From Chitinophagales bacterium (lineage in GTDB: Bacteria; Bacteroidota; Bacteroidia; Chitinophagales; Saprospiraceae), in assembly GCA_013297745.1 (NCBI GenBank), contig JAAFIM010000014.1, positions 1-64,000 on the forward strand: a DNA stretch of 64,000 nt, written 5' to 3'. A model generated the notes under the pieces. The model was not told the DNA's origin and made no database searches. It was given only the letters and a program-made list of their open reading frames with translations. The first letter of the stretch is position 1. Each line of letters begins with the position of its first letter. This document shows, piece by piece, positions 15,878 to 23,732 of the stretch. A program made the translations under genes and the position numbers.

Positions 15878-16999
15878 ATGATTTCAAAAATTAAATTTAA
15901 AAATTTTAAACTTTTCAAAGAAAAACAAACTTTAGAAATAAAACCTATCACCATCGTCATAGGAAAAAATAACACTGGAAAAACGGCTATTCTCCATTTA
16001 CCAGTAATTGTAAATAATATACTGAATCAAGGTATTACTACAGAACTATACAAAATTAATATCAACTCAGGAGATCTAATAGAATTGGGAACAAATTTTG
16101 AAGATTTAGTATATAACAAATCGCCCCTATTCCCTATAGAACTTGATATAAGCGACAGCAGTTTAGAGCATTCTATAAGAATAGTTGCAAATAAAAATGG
16201 GATTTTGGAACTATTACAAAATGACTTACCTATTGATATTGATACCACTAATAAAATCCCCAACGTTATAGAAACTAAACTATTTCAATATGGGATTGAC
16301 TACATAACAGGAATTAGAATCAATCCAGAATATAACTACCAACTAAATAACCATCTTTTAGAAACTGTTGGAATAAAAGGGGAAAATACCTATCAGATCT
16401 TAATTCAGGACTTTAAAAAGTCTAAGCAGTTGATAAATAAAGTAAGTGGCTGGTATGAAAAAAATTTCGAGGGCTGGGCGATTGATATTATAGAAAACAA
16501 ACTAGTAACTGAAACAAACTACTCAGTAGCCATTTCAACTAACCATATAACCCCTATCAATATCCGAAACGCTGGTAAAGGTATACACCAAGTGTTGCCA
16601 CTAATCACTTCTAGTTTTCTAGAAAAACAATCCCCCACTTTAATTATAATTGAAGAACCTGAAACACATTTGCACCCTGCTGCCCACGCCAATCTTGCAG
16701 AACGCTTTGTACATTCTTATTTAGAAGATAAAAATAAGAATTACTTGATTGAAACACATTCTCTAAATTTTTTACTAAGAGTCCGTCGACTGGTCGCAGA
16801 AGGCAAACTATCGCATAATGATTTGAAAATTTATTATGTCGATTATGATGAAAGTTCCAATCAAAGTTGGCTAAAAGATATTGTAGTGGATTCATCTGGA
16901 AGCGTCAAAGATTGGCCTGACGGTATTTTCGCAGAAGCTGTATTGGAAGCCAGAGCCATTATGAATGCTAAACAAAATAATTTAAAAAATGTGGATTAA
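15878..16999 (+). CDS. AAA/ABC-type ATPase with DUF3696-like C-terminus
   Basis: A 373-residue OLD/RecF-like ATPase. The N-terminal KIKFKNFKLFKEKQTLEI leads to Walker A GKNNTGKT (29-36). Walker B and the following signature read LIIIEEPETHLHPAAHANLA, with the D-loop/H-switch segment LIETHSLNFLLRVRRLV after it. The C-terminus has DWPDGIFAEA (from ~344), typical of DUF3696 ATPases, which occur in several defence systems. It probably uses ATP to sense a phage or DNA signal and to control the two downstream proteins. The stop overlaps the next gene by 11 bases. Confidence 0.85.
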   Translation: MISKIKFKNFKLFKEKQTLEIKPITIVIGKNNTGKTAILHLPVIVNNILNQGITTELYKININSGDLIELGTNFEDLVYNKSPLFPIELDISDSSLEHSIRIVANKNGILELLQNDLPIDIDTTNKIPNVIETKLFQYGIDYITGIRINPEYNYQLNNHLLETVGIKGENTYQILIQDFKKSKQLINKVSGWYEKNFEGWAIDIIENKLVTETNYSVAISTNHITPINIRNAGKGIHQVLPLITSSFLEKQSPTLIIIEEPETHLHPAAHANLAERFVHSYLEDKNKNYLIETHSLNFLLRVRRLVAEGKLSHNDLKIYYVDYDESSNQSWLKDIVVDSSGSVKDWPDGIFAEAVLEARAIMNAKQNNLKNVD

Positions 17000-18101
17000 A
17001 ATTTCTAATCGAATTTTTGAAAGTGCCGATTTCAAAAGTTTAAATTATTTGTATCAAATACTTTCTTGGTCTCCCGCAGGCTCTTTTCCGCGATACAGTA
17101 TTGCGGTGGATACTGAAGGGGTTGGCAATAGTACTAATTTTAAGCAGCTTCTAACTATAGAAAGCGATTTAAAAGAGTTTCTAGATTTAGAGTATGCTGA
17201 TTTTGTTAATTCATCAGCGTACAACAGCGACGAGACATACACCATTTCAAATACAAATAAAAAAAAGAATTTTAATATTGAAGAAGCTATTTTATTTTTT
17301 AACCAACCAGTATCCATTGTATTGGAAAACAATAAAAATGATAGCCAATTCATTGAAGCCATTATTAAAAATTTTGGAAATAAAAATGGTAAAAACCTAG
17401 CCCAGCAGCATTTGGATTGTGGTTGGTTGCAATTTGAAAATGCGGGTGGCTGCAGTAATATCCCCAATTTTTTGGAAAGTGTTCTTAAACGTTTTACAAA
17501 GATAGCTGAGAAGAATAAACGCCCACTGTCAACTTATTTTAGAGGGCTAATCATTTTAGATAGCGATAGAGATTTTAAAGCCCAACCATGTAAACATTCT
17601 TCTTTAACCTCCAAATTAACAAAACTTGGCATAAAAGAATATCATATCCTCAAAAAAAGAGCAATGGAAAATTACTTACCTAAAGAAGTATTTATAGATA
17701 TTCAACAACAACTCGCCAATAATAAAAACGCTGTGGAAATTAAAGAATGGTTGGATGTCTTTTTAACTTTCTCTGATGAGCAACTTGATTATGTCAACAT
17801 AGCAACAGGATTTCCCCCAAAGTCAAAAAAATATGATAACAATGGGAAACGAGTGCCAGTAGAAAATGAAATCTTAACTCTATTTAATATGAAAATAACG
17901 GATAGTAATTTCGAAAAAATAGATTTAGGTTTTAAATTTCAGGGGGTCTCCCATAACAACAACTTAAAAACAGATAGTAGTTTTAAAAACGAATTTCCAA
18001 ATTTATTTCGCAAATCAAAGGTAACACAACAAAGTTTAAACGTTCGAGACGGTGAAAATGAATTAACTGAAATTTTACAAAAAATAACTAATTTACTATA
18101 A
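16989..18101 (+). CDS. TOPRIM-like protein of the island
   Basis: A 370-residue protein whose centre resembles a TOPRIM nuclease core of the OLD/DUF4435 kind: VLENNKNDSQFIEAI with E113, NAGGCSNIPNF (151-161), IILDSDRD with D191 and D193, and ILKKRAMENYLP (220-231), like the R-E-x-E-N-Y-L signature of that group. Such domains cut DNA or RNA, often tRNA, when released by a partner ATPase (PARIS and OLD systems as known parallels). The N-terminal ~100 residues are unassigned. It overlaps the ATPase gene by 11 bases, so the two are coupled. Assignment is by motif only. Confidence 0.6.
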   Translation: MWIKISNRIFESADFKSLNYLYQILSWSPAGSFPRYSIAVDTEGVGNSTNFKQLLTIESDLKEFLDLEYADFVNSSAYNSDETYTISNTNKKKNFNIEEAILFFNQPVSIVLENNKNDSQFIEAIIKNFGNKNGKNLAQQHLDCGWLQFENAGGCSNIPNFLESVLKRFTKIAEKNKRPLSTYFRGLIILDSDRDFKAQPCKHSSLTSKLTKLGIKEYHILKKRAMENYLPKEVFIDIQQQLANNKNAVEIKEWLDVFLTFSDEQLDYVNIATGFPPKSKKYDNNGKRVPVENEILTLFNMKITDSNFEKIDLGFKFQGVSHNNNLKTDSSFKNEFPNLFRKSKVTQQSLNVRDGENELTEILQKITNLL

Positions 18102-18103
18102 AA

Positions 18104-19717
18104 ATGACGGCTAGTGAAGTCAAAATCCGACCAACTGATGGCGATATTTCAGAGTATATCACCAACTTCAACGATGGAAAGCTACAGATTCCGCCTTTTC
18201 AGAGGGATTTTGTATGGGACACAGACCAAAAAATAGAACTTTTTAGAAGTATAGCCAAGGGTTATCCTATTGGTTCTATATTATTGTGGCAGCCCAATGA
18301 AGCAACTCTTGAGTTATTCGAATATGCTAACAACAACCAAATACTTGGCGGTTACATCGTACCTAAAAAAAATAATAACTCATTCTATATTCTTGACGGT
18401 TTTCAACGTTTATCCACTTTGGTAGGTGCTTTAAAAAATCCTCTCGCACATACTGAAAAAGTATCAAGAAACGAAGAAATTTGGCATAAAGAATTTAATT
18501 TTGTGTATAATCTTGAGGCAGAAGATTTTGAAGTTGTAAAGACAAAAGATCCTAGCAAATTAAAAATATACCAAATTCCAATCTATAAATTAATTGATGG
18601 TAGAAACTTCTATAATTTTCAAAGGTCTTTATTTCACGAAAAGAATACACAAGCTGACACCTATCTAAATAGGTACGAAGCTATTGGGCATCGTTTTTCT
18701 AAATATAAAATCCCACAAATACAATTAACGGGTGGCTCTGTTTCTGAAGCTATTGATATTTTCCAAAAACTAAATTCACAAGGCTCAAAAATCACTACTG
18801 ATTGGATTATTTCTGCAAGCCTTATGAAAAAAGATCCTACTTTTCGATTGGGTGATGAAATTACGAACTTAATTGAAAACGATCTACGACCATTCCAATT
18901 CCATACTATAAAACGTGAGATTATTTTAAATTGCATCACCAATTCTTTTGGGGGAGTATATTTTGATGTCTTAACTAAAAATGATAGTAAAAAACTAGAA
19001 ACACTAATTGCTAACGACAATTTTATTGCTACAACAAAAAAAACTTTTGACGCAATAAAAAAAGCTGCTCAATTTATGTATAAGAATTTAATGGTTTTGG
19101 AAGCAAAACTGATTCCATACAATAACCAATTTATTTTTATAACAGATTTTTTTAACAATATAGAAAACCCAACAGCAACTCAATTGTCGGAACTTAGCAA
19201 ATGGTTTTGGATAACAACTTATTCAAACTATTTTACTATTTACAACCTAAGTAAACAAAGAAGTGCTTATCAACAATTCCAATTGTTTGTTAAGGAAAAT
19301 AAAAACCCCGTATATTATGATAATGATTCAAAGTTCGTGGCTCTTGCTTTTCCTGACAAAATAACAATGGGAAGCGTAAGAGGCAAAGCCTTAGCATTAT
19401 TTATGATTCATTGGAGTAAAAATGGGAAAGTTTTACTTAATAATCAAATTGATTCCCTAAACTATCAGACATTTAAACTATTTTCTACAAAAGAAAATAT
19501 GATCCCAGAAAATACAATCTTTCAGACTTTCGACAGCACGTCCCCCAATATAATAGATAACTTCTTGGGTAAATCGCAAGAAGAACTCTTTATTACAGAG
19601 GAAATGTGTGCTCCAAACAACAAAGATAATGATGCTGTATTAGCCTCAAGGAAGCTTATTATTTTACAAAAAGAAAAAGCATTTATCCTAAGCTTAGGCA
19701 TTGAATATGAAGACTAA
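18104..19717 (+). CDS. DUF262-domain protein
   Basis: A 537-residue protein starting two bases after the previous stop. DUF262 signatures: IPPFQRDFVWD (29-39), GYPIGSILLW, ILDGFQRLSTLVGA (DGxQR at 98-102) and KLNSQGSKITTDWIISASLM, the usual N.G..L segment. DUF262 domains form the ParB/Srx-fold NTP-binding half of GmrSD and SspE-like effectors. The C-terminal half has no HNH or DUF1524 histidine motif that I can find, so the nuclease part, if any, is unusual or lies in the TOPRIM partner. Role in antiphage defence is inferred from domains and context. Confidence 0.8.
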   Translation: MTASEVKIRPTDGDISEYITNFNDGKLQIPPFQRDFVWDTDQKIELFRSIAKGYPIGSILLWQPNEATLELFEYANNNQILGGYIVPKKNNNSFYILDGFQRLSTLVGALKNPLAHTEKVSRNEEIWHKEFNFVYNLEAEDFEVVKTKDPSKLKIYQIPIYKLIDGRNFYNFQRSLFHEKNTQADTYLNRYEAIGHRFSKYKIPQIQLTGGSVSEAIDIFQKLNSQGSKITTDWIISASLMKKDPTFRLGDEITNLIENDLRPFQFHTIKREIILNCITNSFGGVYFDVLTKNDSKKLETLIANDNFIATTKKTFDAIKKAAQFMYKNLMVLEAKLIPYNNQFIFITDFFNNIENPTATQLSELSKWFWITTYSNYFTIYNLSKQRSAYQQFQLFVKENKNPVYYDNDSKFVALAFPDKITMGSVRGKALALFMIHWSKNGKVLLNNQIDSLNYQTFKLFSTKENMIPENTIFQTFDSTSPNIIDNFLGKSQEELFITEEMCAPNNKDNDAVLASRKLIILQKEKAFILSLGIEYED

Positions 19718-19720
19718 TCT

Positions 19721-19763
19721 CCCAAAGGTGTAGCCGCGCAAAAAGTAGTCGTACAAAGATAGA
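19721..19763 (+). repeat. Right 43-bp direct repeat, att-like
   Basis: Perfect copy of 15684-15726, lying three bases after the DUF262 stop codon. It would encode the esterase C-terminus PKGVAAQKVVVQR but is not attached to a gene here. Confidence 0.9.
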
Positions 19764-19784
19764 TATTTCTCTGCTATTCAATCA

Positions 19785-19820
19785 AAAACCCCTTTTCTAT
19801 AATGGAAAAGGGGTTTTTTT
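19785..19820. terminator. Bidirectional terminator right of the island
   Basis: AACCCCTTTTC / GAAAAGGGGTT arms flanked by A5 and T7. It can stop island transcripts and those of the convergent TonB-domain array. Confidence 0.85.
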
Positions 19821-19854
19821 GTAAAATTTTATACTATTGAAATAGAATTTTTTT

Positions 19855-20337
19855 TCAATTTAGCTTAAACTTTATAGGCATATTATACAACACATCAACA
19901 GTTTTCATACCATCGCGAGTACCGCGACGGCCTGGTATCCAAGTATATCGCTGACAAACAGATTTAACCACCCGCATAGCTTCTTCATCACAGGCAGCAC
20001 TTAATCCTTTAACAAGTTTGAAATCGGATGCCGTGCCGTCCGCTTTGATTACAAAAGAGATAAAAACTCTGCCTTCTGTACCCATTTTTTTAGCTTCTTC
20101 TGGGTATTTAAGTTCAGCATATATCAATTTCATTAGTTCTGTTTGCGAGCATTTTTCTCTTACCCTATAATGTTCATCAGTGCAGTGCTCAAATTTAATA
20201 TAAGGCATTTCTTCCCTGTAGCTGATAATTTCAGGCGCATCATTTATTTTCGGTTCTACTTCAGGCAATAAAGGCGCATTTTGTGCCAAAAGTTGTTGAG
20301 CAGCCAAAAAGCTGATTATTAAAATTATAAATCGCAT
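19855..20337 (-). CDS. Secreted TonB C-terminal domain protein, array copy 1
   Basis: 160 residues with a signal peptide (MRFIILIISFLAAQQLLAQ) and a TonB C-terminal domain (LKYPEEAKKMGTEGRVFISF, then a VLYNMPIKFKLN end). It lacks the N-terminal membrane anchor and ExbB-binding segment of real TonB, so it is probably a free periplasmic protein. A stretch of about 364 bp is identical by eye to copy 2 next door, whereas its C-terminus (WIPGRRGTRDGMKTVD) differs. It is the last gene of the minus-strand array. Confidence 0.8.
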   Translation of the reverse strand: MRFIILIISFLAAQQLLAQNAPLLPEVEPKINDAPEIISYREEMPYIKFEHCTDEHYRVREKCSQTELMKLIYAELKYPEEAKKMGTEGRVFISFVIKADGTASDFKLVKGLSAACDEEAMRVVKSVCQRYTWIPGRRGTRDGMKTVDVLYNMPIKFKLN

Positions 20338-20355
20338 AACAGATTGATTTTAAAG

Positions 20356-20826
20356 TTATTTTAATTTGAATATTACAGGAAAATTATACAAAACATCAAC
20401 CGCTTGCCCGCGCTGGGTTCCTGGGATCCATTTGTATTGTTGACAAACAGATTTAACCACCCGCATAGCTTCTTCATCACAGGCAGCACTTAATCCTTTA
20501 ACAAGTTTGAAATCGGATGCCGTGCCGTCCGCTTTGATTACAAAAGAGATAAAAACTCTGCCTTCTGTACCCATTTTTTTAGCTTCTTCTGGGTATTTAA
20601 GTTCAGCATATATCAATTTCATTAGTTCTGTTTGCGAGCATTTTTCTCTTACCCTATAATGTTCATCAGTGCAGTGCTCAAATTTAATATAAGGCATTTC
20701 TTCCCTGTAGCTGATAATTTCAGGCGCATCATTTATTTTCGGTTCTACTTCAGGCAATAAAGGCGCATTTTGTGCCAAAAGTTGTTGAGCAGCCAAAAAG
20801 CTGAGTATTAAAATTATAAATCGCAT
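20356..20826 (-). CDS. Secreted TonB C-terminal domain protein, array copy 2
   Basis: 156 residues. The N-terminal and middle parts are the same as copy 1, but the end (WIPGTQRGQAVDVLYNFPV) is the same as copy 3. That makes it a mosaic and points to recent gene conversion. Exported, no membrane anchor. It may bind TonB-dependent receptors without transducing energy, or be an accessory of the anchored TonB upstream; the function is unproven. Confidence 0.8.
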   Translation of the reverse strand: MRFIILILSFLAAQQLLAQNAPLLPEVEPKINDAPEIISYREEMPYIKFEHCTDEHYRVREKCSQTELMKLIYAELKYPEEAKKMGTEGRVFISFVIKADGTASDFKLVKGLSAACDEEAMRVVKSVCQQYKWIPGTQRGQAVDVLYNFPVIFKLK

Positions 20827-20844
20827 AATAGATTGGTTTTAAGG

Positions 20845-21336
20845 TTATTTTAATTTGAATATTACAGGAAAATTATACAAAACATCAACTGCTTGCCCGC
20901 GCTGGGTTCCTGGTATCCATTTGTATTGTTGAAATACAACTTGTGCAGCGCGCAAAGCCTCTTGCCCACAGCCTGCGCCTATATCTTTGGCTATTCTATA
21001 ATCTTGGATTGAGCCGTCAGCCTTGACTACAAAAGAAAGAAATACTTTACCTTCCACACCCAACTCTTCAGCTAAATCTGGATATTTCACCTCTTGTGTT
21101 ACCAATTTTGATAATTCTGCATTAGCACAATTACTTTTCTCTTTATGAGAAAGTAAATTTTTGCACTTTGGCAAATCAACATAAGGTAAATTTTCCACCA
21201 CAACAAAAACTTCAGTTGGCGTAGATTCTCTAATTTCTACAGCAGGTTCTTTTCTAACCTTAATTGTATGTACTTCTGTTTGTGCCAAAAGTTGTTGGGC
21301 AGCTAAAAAGCTGATTATTAAAACTATAAATCGCAT
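20845..21336 (-). CDS. Secreted TonB C-terminal domain protein, array copy 3
   Basis: 163 residues: signal peptide, then TEVHTIKVRKEPAVEIRE shared with copy 4, a TonB domain (VKYPDLAEELGVEGKVFLSF), and the same C-terminus as copy 2. Four cysteines in the mature part (for example LPKCKNLL, SNCANAEL and GAGCGQEA) are conserved in position across the array and suggest disulphides. Confidence 0.8.
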   Translation of the reverse strand: MRFIVLIISFLAAQQLLAQTEVHTIKVRKEPAVEIRESTPTEVFVVVENLPYVDLPKCKNLLSHKEKSNCANAELSKLVTQEVKYPDLAEELGVEGKVFLSFVVKADGSIQDYRIAKDIGAGCGQEALRAAQVVFQQYKWIPGTQRGQAVDVLYNFPVIFKLK

Positions 21337-21354
21337 AATCTATTGATTTTAAAG

Positions 21355-21843
21355 TTATTTTAGTCCAAATTTTATAGGAAAATTATACAAAACATCAACC
21401 GCTTGCCCGCGCTGGGTTCCTGGTATCCATTTGTATTGCTCAGATACCGATTTGAGCACACGCAAAGCTTCATCGCCACAACCCTCGCCTATATCTTTGA
21501 CTATCGTGAAATCTGTCATAGCCCCATCAGCCCTAATTATAAAGGAAACAATTACCCGCCCCTCTATTCCTATTTCTCTTGCCTCTTTTGGATATTTGAT
21601 ATTGCTGGCCACAAACTTGTGCAAAAATGCATCGCTACACCGTTGTTGCTCTTTCCGAATTGTGCTCTTGCAAGATTCTAAATTCAAATAAGGCATATTT
21701 TCCACCACCCTAAAAACTCCAGTTGGCGCAGGTTCTCTAACTTCTACAGCAGGTTCTTTCCTAACCTTAATCGTATGAACTTCTGTTTGTGCCAAAAGTT
21801 GTTGAGCAGCCAAAAAGCTGAGTATTAAAATTATAAATCGCAT
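21355..21843 (-). CDS. Secreted TonB C-terminal domain protein, array copy 4
   Basis: 162 residues, first of the four-gene array. The N-terminus is shared with copy 3, the middle is diverged (IKYPKEAREIGIEGRVIVSF), and the end reads NFPIKFGLK. Spacing between all four genes is only 18 bases, so they form one operon. The array is separated from the anchored TonB gene by a hairpin terminator and should have its own promoter. Confidence 0.8.
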   Translation of the reverse strand: MRFIILILSFLAAQQLLAQTEVHTIKVRKEPAVEVREPAPTGVFRVVENMPYLNLESCKSTIRKEQQRCSDAFLHKFVASNIKYPKEAREIGIEGRVIVSFIIRADGAMTDFTIVKDIGEGCGDEALRVLKSVSEQYKWIPGTQRGQAVDVLYNFPIKFGLK

Positions 21844-21861
21844 AATAGATTGATTTTAAGG

Positions 21862-21898
21862 TAAAAAAAGCCGCTCCTTATTTGGTTAAGAAACGGCT
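21862..21898 (-). terminator. Terminator after the anchored tonB gene
   Basis: On the minus strand AGCCGTTTCTTA / TAAGGAGCGGCT (two mismatches) is followed by TTTTTTT. Confidence 0.65.
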
Positions 21899-21911
21899 AA
21901 TGATAAGGTTT

Positions 21912-22865
21912 TTATTTCAATTTAAATTTTACAGGCAGATTAAATTTCACCCGCACATTGCGACCGCGTTGTTGTCCTGATACCCATTGATATTCTTTGG
22001 ACAACATTTTGACCACGCGCAAGGCTTCATCACCACAGCCGCCGCCAATTTCTTTAACCACTTTAATATCAGTTAATTCGCCATTGGTTTCTACCACAAA
22101 ACTTACGATAACTGTGCCTTCAATCCCCAACTCTTTGGCTTCAGAAGGATAGCGCATTTTGCTGGGCAAAAAAGTAAGTAACGTTTGGTTTGTACAACTT
22201 TGTTGGGCTTTTTTGTCCCCTTCGCATTGCACCAAGTGGGGCATACTTTCTACTACAGAGAAAATCTCTTTATCGTTGCTGGGTTCTTTTTCTGGAATTA
22301 TTTCGGGCAAAGGTGTAGTACCCGTACCGCCTTCTTTTCCACCGTCCAAAGTTCCCTTGCTATCGGCGTTGCCTTCGCCTATGGGCTGATTATCTTCTGG
22401 CTTCTTGATAGGTTCTTCTGTTTTTTCAATAATCTCTTTGTCGGTTAGTTTTACATCATCAAAGAAATGCAAAATTTTGGGAGCTGGAGGAGGCGGTGCA
22501 ACTGGAGTCGCTGTGTTGGGAATTTCCAACTGCATCACTTCTGGTTCGCCCAATTCGGCTACTACACTCACGTAACAGTTGAAAGTAGTCCAATTCATTA
22601 CCAACAAAACCAACATTAGCGAGGCAACCGTGCCCACATAAAAAAAAGTGCGGCGATGAGGCTCAATTTGTACCTCTTCAAACTTGCGGGTCAAAGCAGA
22701 ATCTTCAGCTTCTGGTTGGCGGGTATTAAAATAAAATTTGGCTGCGTACATAAAAGAACCTACAGCTAACAAGGTTAATAATGTTCCCAACAATAAACCT
22801 GTAGTGGTAACGTAAATGCCCGCCAAGTACAGCGGAGAGGATAAACAGAAAGAAAAGCTTAACAT
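21912..22865 (-). CDS. Membrane-anchored TonB family protein
   Basis: 317 residues. Two hydrophobic segments at ~12-42 and ~73-92 anchor it, unlike the single helix of classical TonB. A proline-rich and acidic linker follows (VAPPPPAPK, then a Gly-rich stretch), then a TonB C-terminal domain (MRYPSEAKELGIEGTVIVSF) ending PVKFKLK. It could couple inner-membrane energy to outer-membrane receptors. No exbB or exbD gene is in the window. Its C-terminal domain is clearly the relative of the four secreted copies downstream, so the array probably arose from such a gene by loss of the anchor. Confidence 0.82.
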   Translation of the reverse strand: MLSFSFCLSSPLYLAGIYVTTTGLLLGTLLTLLAVGSFMYAAKFYFNTRQPEAEDSALTRKFEEVQIEPHRRTFFYVGTVASLMLVLLVMNWTTFNCYVSVVAELGEPEVMQLEIPNTATPVAPPPPAPKILHFFDDVKLTDKEIIEKTEEPIKKPEDNQPIGEGNADSKGTLDGGKEGGTGTTPLPEIIPEKEPSNDKEIFSVVESMPHLVQCEGDKKAQQSCTNQTLLTFLPSKMRYPSEAKELGIEGTVIVSFVVETNGELTDIKVVKEIGGGCGDEALRVVKMLSKEYQWVSGQQRGRNVRVKFNLPVKFKLK

Positions 22866-23046
22866 AAATTTGAAGTTTTTTTAGTGAAAAAATGGTTTTT
22901 CTTGCGTTGTTGTGGGTATAGATGTAAGCGAGTTGCAATTTGGTGTAAGCTGGTTTATTTTTTTTAGTTTTTTTTTAAACAAAAATACTTTTTGTGCGTT
23001 ATGAATAGCGTTTTTAGAAAAAGTCTAATTCTCAATAATTCAAAAA

Positions 23047-23667
23047 ATGGAAACTAACAATAACCTGCCTCCTGTGATGCTTTACACAGAGCAAACCCCC
23101 AACCCAGAAACGCTAAAATTTGTAACCAATCGGATGTTGTACCCCAAAAACACAGCCGATTTCAAAGACACTCAGCGCGATTTGGCCAAAGAATGGTCGC
23201 CGTTGGCTGCTGCTTTATTCGAGCAACCACAAGTGAAAGGCGTTTATATCTGCAACAACTTCATCACCGTTACCAAAGAGTATAATTTTGAGTGGGAAAG
23301 CTTTATGTTGGAAATGAAGTCTTTTATCAAAAAATATATTCAAGATGGCGGCACAATCGTCAAAGAAGGTTTTGAAACTTTACAAATCCAAGAGCAAAAA
23401 GCTAAAGAATCTGGCAGTTACGCACCCGAAGATGCAGAAATTGTAGAAAAGATTAAAAACCTTATTGATAAATACGTGCGCCCAGCCGTAGAAATGGACG
23501 GTGGCAACATCGCGTTCAAATCTTTTAACAATGGCATAGTGAGCGTATTGATGCAAGGCTCTTGTAGCGGCTGCCCCTCCTCTACCCAAACCCTAAAAGG
23601 TGGTATTGAAGGGATGATGAAACGTATGATTCCTCAAGTCAAAGAAGTGGTAGCTATAGCTGGTTAA
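23047..23667 (+). CDS. nfuA: NifU C-terminal domain Fe-S scaffold (Nfu)
   Basis: 206 residues with an Nfu N-terminal domain (TEQTPNPETLKFV, residues ~14-100) and a NifU C-terminal domain (YVRPAVEMDGGNIAF, then SCSGCPSS with the cluster-binding C173 and C176). It carries assembled iron-sulphur clusters to target proteins in the cytoplasm. Domain order and length match bacterial and mitochondrial-type Nfu. It is monocistronic, with a strong terminator. Confidence 0.92.
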   Translation: METNNNLPPVMLYTEQTPNPETLKFVTNRMLYPKNTADFKDTQRDLAKEWSPLAAALFEQPQVKGVYICNNFITVTKEYNFEWESFMLEMKSFIKKYIQDGGTIVKEGFETLQIQEQKAKESGSYAPEDAEIVEKIKNLIDKYVRPAVEMDGGNIAFKSFNNGIVSVLMQGSCSGCPSSTQTLKGGIEGMMKRMIPQVKEVVAIAG

Positions 23668-23684
23668 TGTGATTATATAAAATT

Positions 23685-23722
23685 TAAAAAAGCCCTTTTC
23701 CGTTGTGAAAAGGGCTTTTTTT
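23685..23722. terminator. Bidirectional terminator, nfuA/efflux operon
   Basis: AAGCCCTTTTC / GAAAAGGGCTT stem with A and T runs on the two sides, between convergent genes. Confidence 0.85.
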
Positions 23723-23732
23723 GTAGGAATTT

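Larger units (their letters stand above)
15684..19763 (+). mobile_element. Candidate defence island bounded by 43-bp direct repeats
   Basis: Three same-strand genes (ATPase, TOPRIM-like, DUF262) lie between perfect 43-bp direct repeats whose starts are 4037 bp apart. The interior is visibly poorer in GCGC words than the flanking genes, suggesting transfer. No integrase or transposase is inside, so mobility must be in trans or was lost. The ancestral terminator of the esterase gene probably lies at 19785-19820, just after the right repeat. Confidence 0.7.
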
